A DNA stretch of 64,000 nucleotides, taken from positions 1,736,001 to 1,800,000 of the forward strand of contig CAWIKL010000002.1 of NCBI GenBank assembly GCA_963836665.1. Reading direction: 5' to 3'. The notes beneath the pieces were generated by a model. That model did no database searches. It had not been told where the DNA came from and saw only the letters and a list, made by a program, of their open reading frames with translations. Shown here piece by piece: positions 37,732 through 46,832 of the stretch (its first letter is position 1; every line of letters starts with the position of its first letter). This stretch comes from JAICSD01 sp963836665 (lineage in GTDB: Bacteria > Acidobacteriota > Vicinamibacteria > Vicinamibacterales > 2-12-FULL-66-21). Position numbers and translations under genes: made by a program.

Positions 37732-38604
37732 ATGCGCGTTTTCGCACAGTGTGCGGCCGTGGCTATGGCCGCGGCTGCTTTCGTCGGTCGGTACGGCGGT
37801 ACCGCGACGGCCCAGACGCCGGCCAAGGGAGACGCCACGGCAGTGCTCGCGGCGGCGCGGCAGGCGCTCGGTGGTGACACGAAGCTGACGGCGGTCAAGA
37901 CCGTCACCGCGACTGGCCGCACCCGCCAGGTGCGCGGCGAGAATCTCGTCCCGATCGAGTTCGAGATTTTCATCGAGCTGCCCGACAAGTACCTGCGCAG
38001 GGACGAGATTCCGGCGCAGGAGAGCGGGCCCACCGCCTCGGGTTTCAATGGGGACGCGCTGGTCCAGGATCCGCCGCCGCCGCCGATGCCGGCGCCGCCG
38101 CCCGCGCCAGCCGGCGCGCCGCCTGGTCCGCAGCCCATGGCACGGCCGAATCCCTCGGCGATGCGCGTGGCGGCGTTGAAACAGGACTTCACGCGGCTCG
38201 CGCTCGGAATGTTCGCCAGATCGTTCCCGTCGTACCCCCTTACGTTCACGTACTTCGCGGAGGCGGAAGCCCCGCAGGGCAAAGCGGACGTGCTCGAAGG
38301 AAAAGGGCCGAACAATTTCACGCTGCGCCTGTTCATCAGCCGTGACACACACCTGCCGCTGATGGTGAGCTGGACGCCGCCGACGCCGCCTCAGCGGGGA
38401 CGCGGCCCGATGCCGATGCCGCCGGGGGCCACGGCGCCGGCTGAGAACCTTCTCTATTTCGCTGACTATCGCGACGTCGACGGGATGCAGTTCCCGTTCA
38501 GGCTGCGGCGCGCCGTCGGCGCCGACACGATTGAGGAGACCATCTTCGATCGCTACAAGCTCAATTCCAAGATCGATGCGAAACGATTCGAGGTCCGTAA
38601 ATGA
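37732..38604 (+). CDS. Exported outer-membrane-lipoprotein-sorting-like protein, TonB-receptor partner
   Basis: A 290-residue exported protein with signal peptide MRVFAQCAAVAMAAAAF. The opening AVLAAARQALGGDTKLTAVKTVTATGRTRQ and the later LLYFADYRDVDGMQFPFRLRR are typical of small LolA/RseB-like half-barrel proteins that accompany TonB receptors in Acidobacteriota. A Pro/Met-rich insert of about 30 residues (PPPPPMPAPPPAPAG) interrupts it and a second is near residue 230. The stop overlaps the ATG of the TonB receptor by four bases, so translation is coupled. Binding of a hydrophobic ligand or lipid passed to the receptor is the inference. Confidence 0.72.
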   Translation: MRVFAQCAAVAMAAAAFVGRYGGTATAQTPAKGDATAVLAAARQALGGDTKLTAVKTVTATGRTRQVRGENLVPIEFEIFIELPDKYLRRDEIPAQESGPTASGFNGDALVQDPPPPPMPAPPPAPAGAPPGPQPMARPNPSAMRVAALKQDFTRLALGMFARSFPSYPLTFTYFAEAEAPQGKADVLEGKGPNNFTLRLFISRDTHLPLMVSWTPPTPPQRGRGPMPMPPGATAPAENLLYFADYRDVDGMQFPFRLRRAVGADTIEETIFDRYKLNSKIDAKRFEVRK

Positions 38605-41321
38605 AGTTCCTGCTGGCTGTCCTGCTGGCGGCCTCTCCTTGGCTCCAGGCGCCGCGCGACGCGCGGGTCACCGTCACGGTTGTCGATCAGACCGGCGCGG
38701 TCATCCAGAACGCGACCGTGACGGTCACGGCGCTCGACACGCCGGGAACCGCCATCGAACCGGTGAAGACGACTGACAAGGGGATCGCCGCGCTCGCCAA
38801 CCTTGCTCCTGGCCGCTACGAAATCAAAGCCGAGTTCCCCGGCTTCGAGGCGCGTGTGCTGAAAGACATCCGACTCAAGAGCGGCGACAACAAGCACGTC
38901 GCGGTGCTGGCGATCCAGGGACTGCAGGACTCGGTGACGGTTCAGCGCGACGCGCGCGAGGCGGCGTCGGACCGACGCAGCACCTTCGGAACCGCGCTGA
39001 CGCGCGAGCAGATCGAGGCGCTGTCGGAGGATCCCGACGAAATGGCGCAGCAGCTGCAAGACATGGCCGGCGGCAACGCCGTCATCCGGGTCGACAGCTT
39101 CGAAGGCGGCCGCCTGCCGCCGAAGACGGCGATCAAGGCGATCCACATCACACGCGACGCGTTCGCCGCCGAGAATCATTTCGCCGGTGGGCTGTTCATC
39201 GACATCATCACGCAGCCGGGCATCGGTCCGCTGCGCACCAACCTCAACATGCGGCTCCGGGACGGATCGATGAGCGGCACACCGGCGCCGCTGCCCTACG
39301 GCTCGCAGCAGGAGAAGGGCCCCGAGCAGCTGCAGTCGTACAATGGCGGCCTGGGCGGTTCGGCGATCAAGCAGAAGGCGTCGTTCTCCTTCAACGCGCA
39401 GAGCAATACGTCCTACGACACGCCCTACTATCACTACTACACGCCGGACCACGACCTGGTCGAAGGGCTGGCGCCGCGACGGCCGCGCGACAACATGTTC
39501 CTGTTCGGCCTGTTCGACTACGCGATCACCCGCGACCAGACGCTGCGCCTCAACTTCAGCCACGACCAGTCGACGAGCAAGAATCTCGGCATCGGCGGCG
39601 TCAACCTGCTGGAGCGCGGCTATAGCTCGGATGACGGCAGCAACCAGCTGCGCATCCAGGAAGCGGGGCCGCTCGGCCGGCGTTTCTTCATCAACACGCG
39701 GGCCTCGATCAACTGGTCGCACTCCGATTCACACTCGCTCTTCGAAGGCCCGACCGTCGTCGTGCTCGACAACTTCACGGCTGGCGGCCAGCAGAAGGCG
39801 GGCGGCGTACGGTCGAAGGGCATCAACCTGCAGTCTGATCTCGACTACGTGCGCGGCATCCACTCGCTGCGCGGGGGCCTGCAGATCGTCGGCGGCAATT
39901 ACCACTCCGACGACTCGCAGAACTATTACGGCACCTACACGTTTGAAAGCCTCGCCTCCTACAACCTCGGCCAACCGCGCAGCTACACGCGACGCTTGGG
40001 CGACCCGAATATCGACTACGGCATGGTGCAGGCGGGTTTCTACGTGCAGGACGACATCCGCGTCCGCAAGAACCTGACCTTCAGCCCAGGCATCCGCTAC
40101 GAGGCGCAGACGCACCTGTCCGACTACAACAATTTCGGGCCGCGATTCGGCGTCACCTGGTCGCCGGGCACGAGCGGCAAGTGGACGCTGCGCGGCAGCG
40201 CCGGCATCTTCTACGACTGGCTGTCGAACAGCATCTATGAGCAGACGCTGCGCATCGACGGCGTGCGGCAGCAGGAAGTCAACATCGTCGACCCACCCTA
40301 CCCGGACCCGGGGGGCGCCATCGGCGCGGCCATCGCGACCAACCGCTATTTCCTCAACGACGGCCTGCGCGCGCCGCGCAACACCCGTGTCAGCGCCGGC
40401 TTCGATCGGGGCCTGACCAAGATGATTCGCGTCAACGCCACCTACGCCTACGTCCAGGGCGAGAATCTGATGCGCGGGCTCAACCTCAATTCGCCGATCG
40501 ACGGCGTCCGCCCCAACCCCAACTACGCCAATGTCGTCGAAGTGGTCGGCGACGCGGCGTCGCGGGCGCACACGCTGAACATCGGCACCGTGATCAACTT
40601 CAACGTTGCCTCGAACCCGAACGGGCCGGTGATGATCAATGGCGGCAACATGATCATGGTGATGGGCAGCGGTCCAGGCGCGCCGGCGCCCGGGGGTGCG
40701 AAGAACCCGGCGAATGCGCGCTGGAACTGGCACCGGATGCAGATGTTCGCCAACCTGGGGTTCGGACGCAATCTCAACGACACCGACGGCGCGTTCGCGA
40801 CGCCGACCACGGGCCGGCTGCTCGACGACTGGGGTCCTGCGGCGTTCGACATACATCGCCGCTTCAACGTCAACTGGAGCAGCACCCAGCTGCGCAACTT
40901 CACCGCCAACCTCGGCTTCAACACGGCCAGCGCGCCGCCGTACACGATTTACAGCGGCTTCGACACCAACGGCGATCTCGCCTTCAACGATCGGCCCGCC
41001 GGCATCGGCCGTAACAGCGCGCGCGGCAGCGCGCAGTGGACGATGAACGGTTTCTTCACCTACGGCTGGCAGTTCGGCAAGCCCGTGCAAATGCCAGGCG
41101 GCATCAATCTCCGCACCGAGGGAGGGGCGCTGACCGCGTCGCAGGGCGCCGGCTCCAACGCGGGCCGCTTCCGCGTCTCGATCAACGTCAACGCGCAGAA
41201 CCTGACGAACCGGTCCAATCTCGGCGGCTATGTCGGGACGCTGACCTCGCAAGCCTTCGGCCAGCCGACGACGGTGCTGAGCACACGGAAGATCGATATC
41301 GGGATGGGGATCAGTTTCTAG
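38601..41321 (+). CDS. TonB-dependent receptor with carboxypeptidase-regulatory-like N-terminal domain
   Basis: A 906-residue outer-membrane protein with signal MKFLLAVLLAASPWLQA. Residues about 20-110 form a CarboxypepD-reg-like beta-sandwich (VTVVDQTGAVIQNATVTVTAL, LAPGRYEIKAEFPGFE). The plug follows (LSEDPDEMAQQLQDMAGGNAVIRVDSFEGGRLPPKTAIKAIHI), then a long barrel of alternating strands ending KIDIGMGISF with the C-terminal Phe. The architecture is the Oar-like or large-substrate type common in Acidobacteriota. Substrate unknown: sugar oligomers and peptides are typical for relatives. No TonB box is obvious at the N-terminus. It overlaps its lipoprotein-like partner by four bases and converges with the yceI-type gene. 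Confidence 0.9.
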   Translation: MKFLLAVLLAASPWLQAPRDARVTVTVVDQTGAVIQNATVTVTALDTPGTAIEPVKTTDKGIAALANLAPGRYEIKAEFPGFEARVLKDIRLKSGDNKHVAVLAIQGLQDSVTVQRDAREAASDRRSTFGTALTREQIEALSEDPDEMAQQLQDMAGGNAVIRVDSFEGGRLPPKTAIKAIHITRDAFAAENHFAGGLFIDIITQPGIGPLRTNLNMRLRDGSMSGTPAPLPYGSQQEKGPEQLQSYNGGLGGSAIKQKASFSFNAQSNTSYDTPYYHYYTPDHDLVEGLAPRRPRDNMFLFGLFDYAITRDQTLRLNFSHDQSTSKNLGIGGVNLLERGYSSDDGSNQLRIQEAGPLGRRFFINTRASINWSHSDSHSLFEGPTVVVLDNFTAGGQQKAGGVRSKGINLQSDLDYVRGIHSLRGGLQIVGGNYHSDDSQNYYGTYTFESLASYNLGQPRSYTRRLGDPNIDYGMVQAGFYVQDDIRVRKNLTFSPGIRYEAQTHLSDYNNFGPRFGVTWSPGTSGKWTLRGSAGIFYDWLSNSIYEQTLRIDGVRQQEVNIVDPPYPDPGGAIGAAIATNRYFLNDGLRAPRNTRVSAGFDRGLTKMIRVNATYAYVQGENLMRGLNLNSPIDGVRPNPNYANVVEVVGDAASRAHTLNIGTVINFNVASNPNGPVMINGGNMIMVMGSGPGAPAPGGAKNPANARWNWHRMQMFANLGFGRNLNDTDGAFATPTTGRLLDDWGPAAFDIHRRFNVNWSSTQLRNFTANLGFNTASAPPYTIYSGFDTNGDLAFNDRPAGIGRNSARGSAQWTMNGFFTYGWQFGKPVQMPGGINLRTEGGALTASQGAGSNAGRFRVSINVNAQNLTNRSNLGGYVGTLTSQAFGQPTTVLSTRKIDIGMGISF

Positions 41322-41326
41322 CGCCC

Positions 41327-41878
41327 TCACCCCTTCAAGAGTTCGAGTTCCAGCAGGATCTTGACGTCGTCTCCGACGACGACACCGCCGGTCTCGAGTG
41401 CCTGATTCCACGTCAGTCCGAAATCGCTACGCTTTACCTTGGTGGTGGCGCTGATCCCCAGCCGCTCCCCGCCCCACGGGTCGCGACCGCGTCCTTCCTC
41501 GGTGACATCGAGCACAACCGGCCTGGTCACGCCGTGCATGGTCAGTTCGCCGGCGAGCTTAAGGTCGCGGCCCCTGCGCTCCTGGATCCTCCCCGCCTTA
41601 AACGTCAGATGCGGGTACTTGTCGACGTCGAAGAAGTCGGCCGATCGCAGGTGCGCATCGCGCTGGGGCTCGCGCGTGTCGATTGTTGCGACGTCGATAC
41701 GGACGTCGATGTCGGCCTCCGACGGGCTCGAGTCGTCGAGGCGGATGGTGCCCTCCACGCCGGCAAAGCGTCCCCTGACGGTGGAGATCATCAGGTGCTT
41801 GACGGCGAATTCAACGTGACTGTGCGCGGGGTCGATCTTCCAGGTGGTGGTGACGCCGGTCGCAGTTGCTGTGCTCAT
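41327..41878 (-). CDS. YceI-family lipid-binding protein
   Basis: A 183-residue lipocalin-like protein, start ATG 41878 with GGAGGAT five bases upstream. It shows the full YceI pattern: TTWKIDPAHSHVEFAVKHLMISTVRGRF, the ADIDVRIDVATIDTREPQRDAHLRSADFFDVDKYPHLTFK block, GELTMHGVTRPVVLDV, and SDFGLTWNQALETGGVVVGDDVKI. Members bind isoprenoid chains such as polyprenyl-phosphate or quinone precursors. The start has no signal peptide, so this copy is probably cytoplasmic, unlike E. coli YceI. It is divergent from an HxlR-type regulator gene, and the AT-rich 111-base gap suggests the regulator controls it. Confidence 0.93.
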   Translation of the reverse strand: MSTATATGVTTTWKIDPAHSHVEFAVKHLMISTVRGRFAGVEGTIRLDDSSPSEADIDVRIDVATIDTREPQRDAHLRSADFFDVDKYPHLTFKAGRIQERRGRDLKLAGELTMHGVTRPVVLDVTEEGRGRDPWGGERLGISATTKVKRSDFGLTWNQALETGGVVVGDDVKILLELELLKG

Positions 41879-41914
41879 GTCGATCCTCCAGAATGCACTC
41901 ACTGAACGTATTGA

Positions 41915-41950
41915 ACTAACCAAATATGCTATTACTATACTTTTGTAAGT
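41915..41950. promoter_or_regulatory. Imperfect dyad in the yceI-hxlR divergent promoter region
   Basis: ACTAACCAAA (41915-41924) and TTTTGTAAGT (41941-41950) are complementary at 8 of 10 positions with a 16-base centre. The gap is strikingly AT-rich for this genome and contains TATACT (41936-41941), a fair plus-strand -10. HxlR proteins bind such dyads; control of both genes is inferred. Confidence 0.45.
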
Positions 41951-41989
41951 AGATTGTGTCAAGTAGCCGCGGTCTGCTACAATGCCGGC

Positions 41990-42364
41990 ATGGGGTCGAA
42001 GCCGCACCTGTGCGCCAAGTTCCATAAGGCCGTCGAGCTCATCGGCGGCCGCTGGACGGGGGCGGTCATCCGTTTGCTACTCAGCGAGCGCATGCGGTTT
42101 GCCGAGCTGCGCAGTGCCATCCCCGATATCAGCGATCGCATGCTGTCGGAGCGCCTTCGCGAGCTCGAAACCGAGGGGATCGTCGCCCGCATCGTCGTCC
42201 CTGAAACGCCCGTCCGCGTGGAATACGAACTAACGGAAAAGGGGCGCGCGCTCGAGCAGGCGCTCTGCGCGGTCGGGCGTTGGGCCGAGCGCTGGGTGGA
42301 CGACGAGCGCGCCGAGGTAAGGCCTTCCCGGCAGACGGCGGTGGCGGCACGCAGCCGCCGCTAA
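41990..42364 (+). CDS. HxlR-family winged-helix regulator
   Basis: A 124-residue regulator starting at ATG 41990. The HxlR signature is clear: AVELIGGRWTGAVIRLLLSERMRFAELRSAIPDISDRMLSERLRELETEGIVARIV, followed by the wing VRVEYELTEKGRAL. A Cys near the N-terminus (HLCAKFHKAVELI) is at the position used for redox or aldehyde sensing in several HxlR proteins (family knowledge), so thiol-based control is possible. The C-terminus is a short basic tail. Divergent from the yceI-type gene; upstream of a HAD relic and an efflux operon on the same strand, which it might also control. Confidence 0.9.
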   Translation: MGSKPHLCAKFHKAVELIGGRWTGAVIRLLLSERMRFAELRSAIPDISDRMLSERLRELETEGIVARIVVPETPVRVEYELTEKGRALEQALCAVGRWAERWVDDERAEVRPSRQTAVAARSRR

Positions 42365-42439
42365 GCCGGTAAGAGAGGTAACGTTGGCATTGGGCACTCG
42401 ACGTTCGGCATTCAGGCCGCTATCCTCACCGGCCTGCTA

Positions 42440-42650
42440 GTGCGCGCGGTCATCTTCGATGTCGACGGCCTGCCCGTCGACGCGGTCTACGGTCACACGC
42501 TGGCGTGGCAGCGTGTCCTGCACGAAGCGGGTATCCCATCCAGGGCTGGAGGATCCACCGGCTCATCGGCATGAGCAGAGGGTGACGCCGGAAGAATGTT
42601 ACGTGGTTGATCTACCAGCTCGGCCTACGCTTGACGTAAACGCGTGAAAG
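42440..42650 (+). pseudogene. Fragment of a HAD-superfamily phosphatase gene
   Basis: From GTG 42440 the sequence reads VRAVIFDVDGLPVDAVYGHTLAWQRVLHEAGIP, the N-terminal motif I region of a HAD phosphatase (the second Asp of DxD is kept). Near 42530 the frame shifts; the next frame gives IQGWRIHRLIGMSRG and stops at about 42583, again HAD-like. Immediately after, a third frame reads VTPEECYVVDLP, which resembles the GVxPEExxxVGD motif IV region from near the C-terminus. The whole central part of the protein is missing. The fragments are seen; decay by deletion is inferred. Confidence 0.65.
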
Positions 42651-42663
42651 GACACTTCGGACA

Positions 42664-44031
42664 ATGATTGCCGGCCTCGCGGCCGCCGCGCTCTCGGCGG
42701 CCCTGCTTGCGCAGCAAGCGCAACAACCATCGAATCCGTTCCTCGGCAGCGTGAGCGCGGGGACGATCACTGCTGAGCCGCTGAAGCTGTCGGCGGCCGA
42801 CGCCGTACAGCGGGCGCTGCAGGCCAACCTCGGTCTTCTTCTTCAGGAGGAAGCCGCGACCGGCGCGACCGGCGCGCGCTGGCGCGCCCTCGCCGATCTG
42901 CTGCCCAACCTTTCGGCCGGGATGCGCGAGAGCCGGCAGATTATCAATCTCGAAGCGTACGGCTTCCCGGCGCCAGACCCGATCGTCGGTCCCTTCAACG
43001 TGTTCGACGCGCGCGTCTACGTATCGCAACCGGTCATCGACCTGGCCGCGCTCAACGAGAAGCACGCCGCCGACGCGCGACTGCAGGCGGCCAAGTACGG
43101 GATCCGCTCGGCCCGGGATCTCGTCGTACTGGTCGCGTTGAACCTGTACCTGGAAGCGGTCGCCGCCGGCAGCCGTGTCGAGTCCGCGCGCGCGCAGCAG
43201 CAGACAGCGGACACGCTACTCACGCAGGCGCAGGATCTGAAGACGTCGGGTCTCGTCGCCGGCATCGACGTGTTGCGGGCCCAGGTACAGTCGCAGACGC
43301 AGCGGCAGCGCGTTATCGCCGCGGAAAACGAATACGCAAAGCTGCAGTTGCAGCTGGCGCGCGCCATCGGCGTGCCGGTCGGACAGCCGTTGACGCTGGT
43401 CGACACAATGCCTTACGCGCCGATTCCGCCGCCGACGGTCGACGCGGCCTTGCAGCGCGCGCTCGATCAGCGATCGGACTACCTCGCCGCGAAGAGCCAG
43501 GTCGACGCGGCGCAGGCGGCGCGCAAGGCAGCGGTGGCGGCGCTGCTGCCGACGCTGCGCCTCGACGGCGACTGGGGCGCCATCGGACAGACTGTGGCCG
43601 CGGCCGCCAACACCTACACCTTCGCCGCGACGGTGCGCGTCCCCATCTTCGACGGGGGCCGGACCACGGCGCGGCGGATCGAATCGGAGTCGACGCTGCG
43701 GCAGCGGGAAGCGGAGCTGGCGGATCTGCGGGGTCGCATCGAGTACGAGGTGCGCGCGGCGCTGCTCGATCTCTCGGCGGCAGACCAGCAGGTGCAGGCG
43801 GCCCGCACCAACAACGACCTGGCGTCGCAGCAGCTGCAGCAGGCACGCGATCGCTTCGCCGCGGGCGTCGCCGGCAATCTCGAGTTGACCCAGGCCCAGG
43901 AAGCGGTGGCGACCGCGGCGGACGCCTACATCGCCTCCCTCTACACGCACAACCTCGCCAAGGCCTCGCTGGCCCAGGCGCTCGGCGTGGCTGAATCGGC
44001 AGTAACTCAGTATCTCGGAGGACGGCAGTGA
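42664..44031 (+). CDS. TolC-family outer-membrane efflux channel
   Basis: A 455-residue outer-membrane factor with a short signal (MIAGLAAAALSAALLAQQ). Two OEP repeats are visible: LSAADAVQRALQANLGLLLQEEAATGATGARWRALADLLPNL and the second from PTVDAALQRALDQRSDYLAAKSQVDAAQAARKAAVAALLPTLRLDGDWG. Long heptad-rich helices (YLEAVAAGSRVESARAQQQTADTLLTQAQDLKTSGLVAGIDVLRAQVQ) build the periplasmic tunnel. It is the first gene of a three-gene efflux operon; its stop overlaps the ATG of the membrane-fusion gene by four bases. The substrate is unknown; drugs, phenolics or fatty acids are typical of such systems. Confidence 0.92.
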   Translation: MIAGLAAAALSAALLAQQAQQPSNPFLGSVSAGTITAEPLKLSAADAVQRALQANLGLLLQEEAATGATGARWRALADLLPNLSAGMRESRQIINLEAYGFPAPDPIVGPFNVFDARVYVSQPVIDLAALNEKHAADARLQAAKYGIRSARDLVVLVALNLYLEAVAAGSRVESARAQQQTADTLLTQAQDLKTSGLVAGIDVLRAQVQSQTQRQRVIAAENEYAKLQLQLARAIGVPVGQPLTLVDTMPYAPIPPPTVDAALQRALDQRSDYLAAKSQVDAAQAARKAAVAALLPTLRLDGDWGAIGQTVAAAANTYTFAATVRVPIFDGGRTTARRIESESTLRQREAELADLRGRIEYEVRAALLDLSAADQQVQAARTNNDLASQQLQQARDRFAAGVAGNLELTQAQEAVATAADAYIASLYTHNLAKASLAQALGVAESAVTQYLGGRQ

Positions 44032-45230
44032 TGGGGCGGTGGCGGATTGCAGTAGTCGTCGTGGTGGTGCTGATCGCAGTGGGGGGCATTTTCTGGTGGC
44101 GCTCGCGCGGGCGCGAGTCGACCGACGACGCCCAGGTGGACGGCCGGATTACGCAGATCGCGGCACGCGTTGGCGGCACCGTGATCAAGGTCAGCGTCGA
44201 TAACAACCTGGCGGTCGGTCCCGATGCCCTGCTCGTGCAGCTCGACACGCGCGACTACCAGGTCGCGGTCGATCGCGCCCGTGCCGAGCTCGCCGACGCG
44301 CAGGCCACCGCCACTGCCGCGGCCACCGGCGTACCGATCGCGCGGATCGAGACTGGTGCCGGCGTGACCACAGCGTCGGGTGGCGTGCAGTCGGCGCAGG
44401 CCTCGATCTCCGAGGCCGAACACGGCGTGCAGGTCGCCGAAGCCAATCTCGTCTCGGCACAAGCGCGCCAGCGCGAGCGAGAAGCGTCAGCGCTGAAGGC
44501 GGCGCACGACGTCGAGCGCCTGCGCCCGCTGGCGCAGAAGGACGAGATCCCACAGCAGCAACTCGACGCCGCGATCGCGCAGGCTGACTCGTCACGCGCG
44601 TCCGCCGACGCAGCGCGATCGGACGTGGTCGCCGCACAGGGGGGGATCACGGTCGCGCAGCAGAAAACTGCCCAGGCACGCGCCGGCGCCGCCCAGGCGC
44701 AGGCCAACCTCGACACGGCGCGCACCGCACCGCAGCAGCTGCAGGTCACGCAGGCGAAGGCCGCGTCGGCGCAAGCCCGCGTCCAGCAAGCCCAGTCCGC
44801 CCTGATGCAGGCCGAGCTGAACCTGCAGTACGCGACGATCAAGGCGCCCACCGCCGGCGTGGTCAGCCGCAAGGCGGTGGAACCGGGGCAGGTGATTCAG
44901 GCGGGTCAGCCGCTGATGGCGCTCGTCAACCTCGCCGACATCTGGGTGACGGCGAACTTCAAGGAAACGCAGCTCAAGTCCATGAGGCCGGGACAGAAGG
45001 CGGAAATCGACGTCGACGCCCTTGGCGGACGCACGTTCAAGGCCCACGTCGACAGCATTGCCGCCGCGACGGGCGCCAAGTTCAGCCTGTTGCCGCCGGA
45101 GAACGCCACGGGCAACTTCGTCAAGGTCGTCCAGCGCATCCCGGTGAAGATCGTGCTCGAGCCAGGGGAGGATCCCGATCACCTGCTGCGCCCCGGCATG
45201 AGCGTGACGCCAACGGTGTACGTGAAATGA
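44028..45230 (+). CDS. HlyD/EmrA-type membrane-fusion protein
   Basis: A 400-residue periplasmic adaptor anchored by one N-terminal helix (WRIAVVVVVVLIAVGGIFWW). After the helix comes the barrel-sandwich half STDDAQVDGRITQIAARVGGTVIKVSVDNN, then very long coiled-coil hairpins rich in Ala/Gln (about residues 85-255), the second half of the lipoyl-like domain (YATIKAPTAGVVSRKAVEPGQVI) and the beta-barrel (VTANFKETQLKSMRPGQKAEIDVDAL). This is the EmrA layout. The hairpin is longer than usual. It links the TolC-type channel encoded upstream (4-base overlap) with the DHA2 transporter encoded 39 bases downstream. Confidence 0.93.
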   Translation: MMGRWRIAVVVVVVLIAVGGIFWWRSRGRESTDDAQVDGRITQIAARVGGTVIKVSVDNNLAVGPDALLVQLDTRDYQVAVDRARAELADAQATATAAATGVPIARIETGAGVTTASGGVQSAQASISEAEHGVQVAEANLVSAQARQREREASALKAAHDVERLRPLAQKDEIPQQQLDAAIAQADSSRASADAARSDVVAAQGGITVAQQKTAQARAGAAQAQANLDTARTAPQQLQVTQAKAASAQARVQQAQSALMQAELNLQYATIKAPTAGVVSRKAVEPGQVIQAGQPLMALVNLADIWVTANFKETQLKSMRPGQKAEIDVDALGGRTFKAHVDSIAAATGAKFSLLPPENATGNFVKVVQRIPVKIVLEPGEDPDHLLRPGMSVTPTVYVK

Positions 45231-45269
45231 TCATGACGCACCGCGAACCGGCCGCGGCCGCGCGCGCCA

Positions 45270-46820
45270 ATGACTGATCACAAGCACGTCAACCCGTGGA
45301 TCGTCGCGATCGCCGTCATGTTCGCGACGTTCATGGAGGTGCTCGACACGACCGTCGTCAACGTGTCGCTGCCGCACATCGCGGGGAACCTGTCAGCGAC
45401 GATCGACGAGTCGACCTGGGTCCTGACCTCATATCTGGTCGCCAACGCGATCATCCTGCCGATGACGGGCTGGCTGGCACGCAATTTCGGACGCAAGCGG
45501 CTGTTGATGGCGTCGGTCGGCGGATTCACGCTGTCGTCGCTGATGTGCGGGCTGGCGCCCAACCTTCCGCTGCTGGTAACGTTCCGCCTGATCCAGGGAG
45601 CGACCGGCGGCGCGATGCAGCCGCTGTCGCAGGCCATCCTGCTCGAGGCGTTTCCGCCTGACCAGCGCGGCAAGGCGATGGGCTTCTGGGGCCTCGGTAT
45701 CGTCGTCGCGCCGATCCTCGGCCCGGTGCTCGGCGGCTGGCTGACCGACACGTACAGCTGGCGGTGGGTGTTCTACATCAACCTGCCGGTCGGCATCGCG
45801 TCGCTGATCATGACGCAGCTCTACATCTTCGATCCGTCGTACCTGCGGCAGGAGGCGACGAAGATCGACTACTGGGGCATCGGCCTGCTGGCGCTGTGGA
45901 TCGGCGGGCTGCAGATCGCGCTCGACCTCGGGCAGGAACACGACTGGATGTCGTCGCCGTTCATCGCGGCGCTGATCTGTATCGCCATCGGCGGGGTGAT
46001 CGCGTTCGTCATCCGGGAGTGGGTGGCCAAAGAGCCCATCGTCGATCTGCACGTGTTCAAGGACCGCACCTACAGCGCAGGCGTCACGCTGATGACGACG
46101 CTCGGGTTCGTGCTGTACGGCAGCACGGTGCTGCTGCCGATCATGCTGCAGACACTGCTCGGCTATCCCTCGATGCAGGCAGGCATTGCGATGGCGCCGC
46201 GCGGTATGGGCTCGCTCATCGGCATGCCGATGGTCGGCCTGCTCATCGGCAAGATCGACGCCCGTAAAATGGTCGGCGTCGGCCTGTTGACAGGCGCCAC
46301 GACGCTGTTCTGGCTCGGCCAGCTCGACGTGACCGCCGGCTACTGGGACTTCTTCTGGCCGCAGTTCTTCCAGGGCTTAGGCCTGTCGGCGGTGTTCGTG
46401 CCGCTGACGACGATCAGCATGGACGCAATCCCGCGTGAGCGGATGGGCAACGCGACCAGTCTCTTCAACCTGATGCGCAATCTCGGCGGCAGCATCGGCA
46501 TCGCGGTGACCGGTTCAATGCTGGCACGGCAGCAGCAGGCCTACATCAACGTGTTCGGCGCCAACGTCGACGTCTATTCGTCGCAGACGCAGCGGGCGTT
46601 CGAGGCGGCGCGTGCCGGCTTCATCGCCGCCGGCGCGGACATGACGACAGCGACCCAGCGCGCCTACGCGGCGCTGTTTGGTGCGGTGCAACAGCAGGCC
46701 TACATGGTGTCGTTCGTGCTGCTGTTCCGGATCCTCGGCGTGATGTTCCTGGCGCTGCTGCCGCTGACCCTGATCATGCGGCGCCCGCGCGGTGGCGGCG
46801 GGTCCGTCGGGGCGCATTGA
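45270..46820 (+). CDS. DHA2-family MFS drug exporter (EmrB/QacA type)
   Basis: A 516-residue proton-driven exporter with 14 predicted helices. It begins NPWIVAIAVMFATFMEVLDTTVVNVSLPHIAGNLSATIDESTWVLTSYLVANAIILP, which contains DHA2 motif D1 (LDTTVVNVSLP) and leads into motif A-like NFGRKRLL. Motif C appears as GIVVAPILGPVLGGWL. The protein ends in a basic tail. Together with the upstream adaptor and channel it forms a tripartite pump spanning both membranes, like EmrAB-TolC. The start is ATG 45270, 39 bases after the adaptor stop. The following gene (mug) is convergent, so the operon ends here. Confidence 0.93.
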   Translation: MTDHKHVNPWIVAIAVMFATFMEVLDTTVVNVSLPHIAGNLSATIDESTWVLTSYLVANAIILPMTGWLARNFGRKRLLMASVGGFTLSSLMCGLAPNLPLLVTFRLIQGATGGAMQPLSQAILLEAFPPDQRGKAMGFWGLGIVVAPILGPVLGGWLTDTYSWRWVFYINLPVGIASLIMTQLYIFDPSYLRQEATKIDYWGIGLLALWIGGLQIALDLGQEHDWMSSPFIAALICIAIGGVIAFVIREWVAKEPIVDLHVFKDRTYSAGVTLMTTLGFVLYGSTVLLPIMLQTLLGYPSMQAGIAMAPRGMGSLIGMPMVGLLIGKIDARKMVGVGLLTGATTLFWLGQLDVTAGYWDFFWPQFFQGLGLSAVFVPLTTISMDAIPRERMGNATSLFNLMRNLGGSIGIAVTGSMLARQQQAYINVFGANVDVYSSQTQRAFEAARAGFIAAGADMTTATQRAYAALFGAVQQQAYMVSFVLLFRILGVMFLALLPLTLIMRRPRGGGGSVGAH

Positions 46821-46832
46821 TTGACCGGGAGG

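Noticed and set aside
39729..41411. A 560-codon minus-strand frame opposite the TonB receptor
   Set aside because: The receptor has signal peptide, plug and C-terminal Phe; the antisense frame is low in structure and crosses into the yceI gene end.
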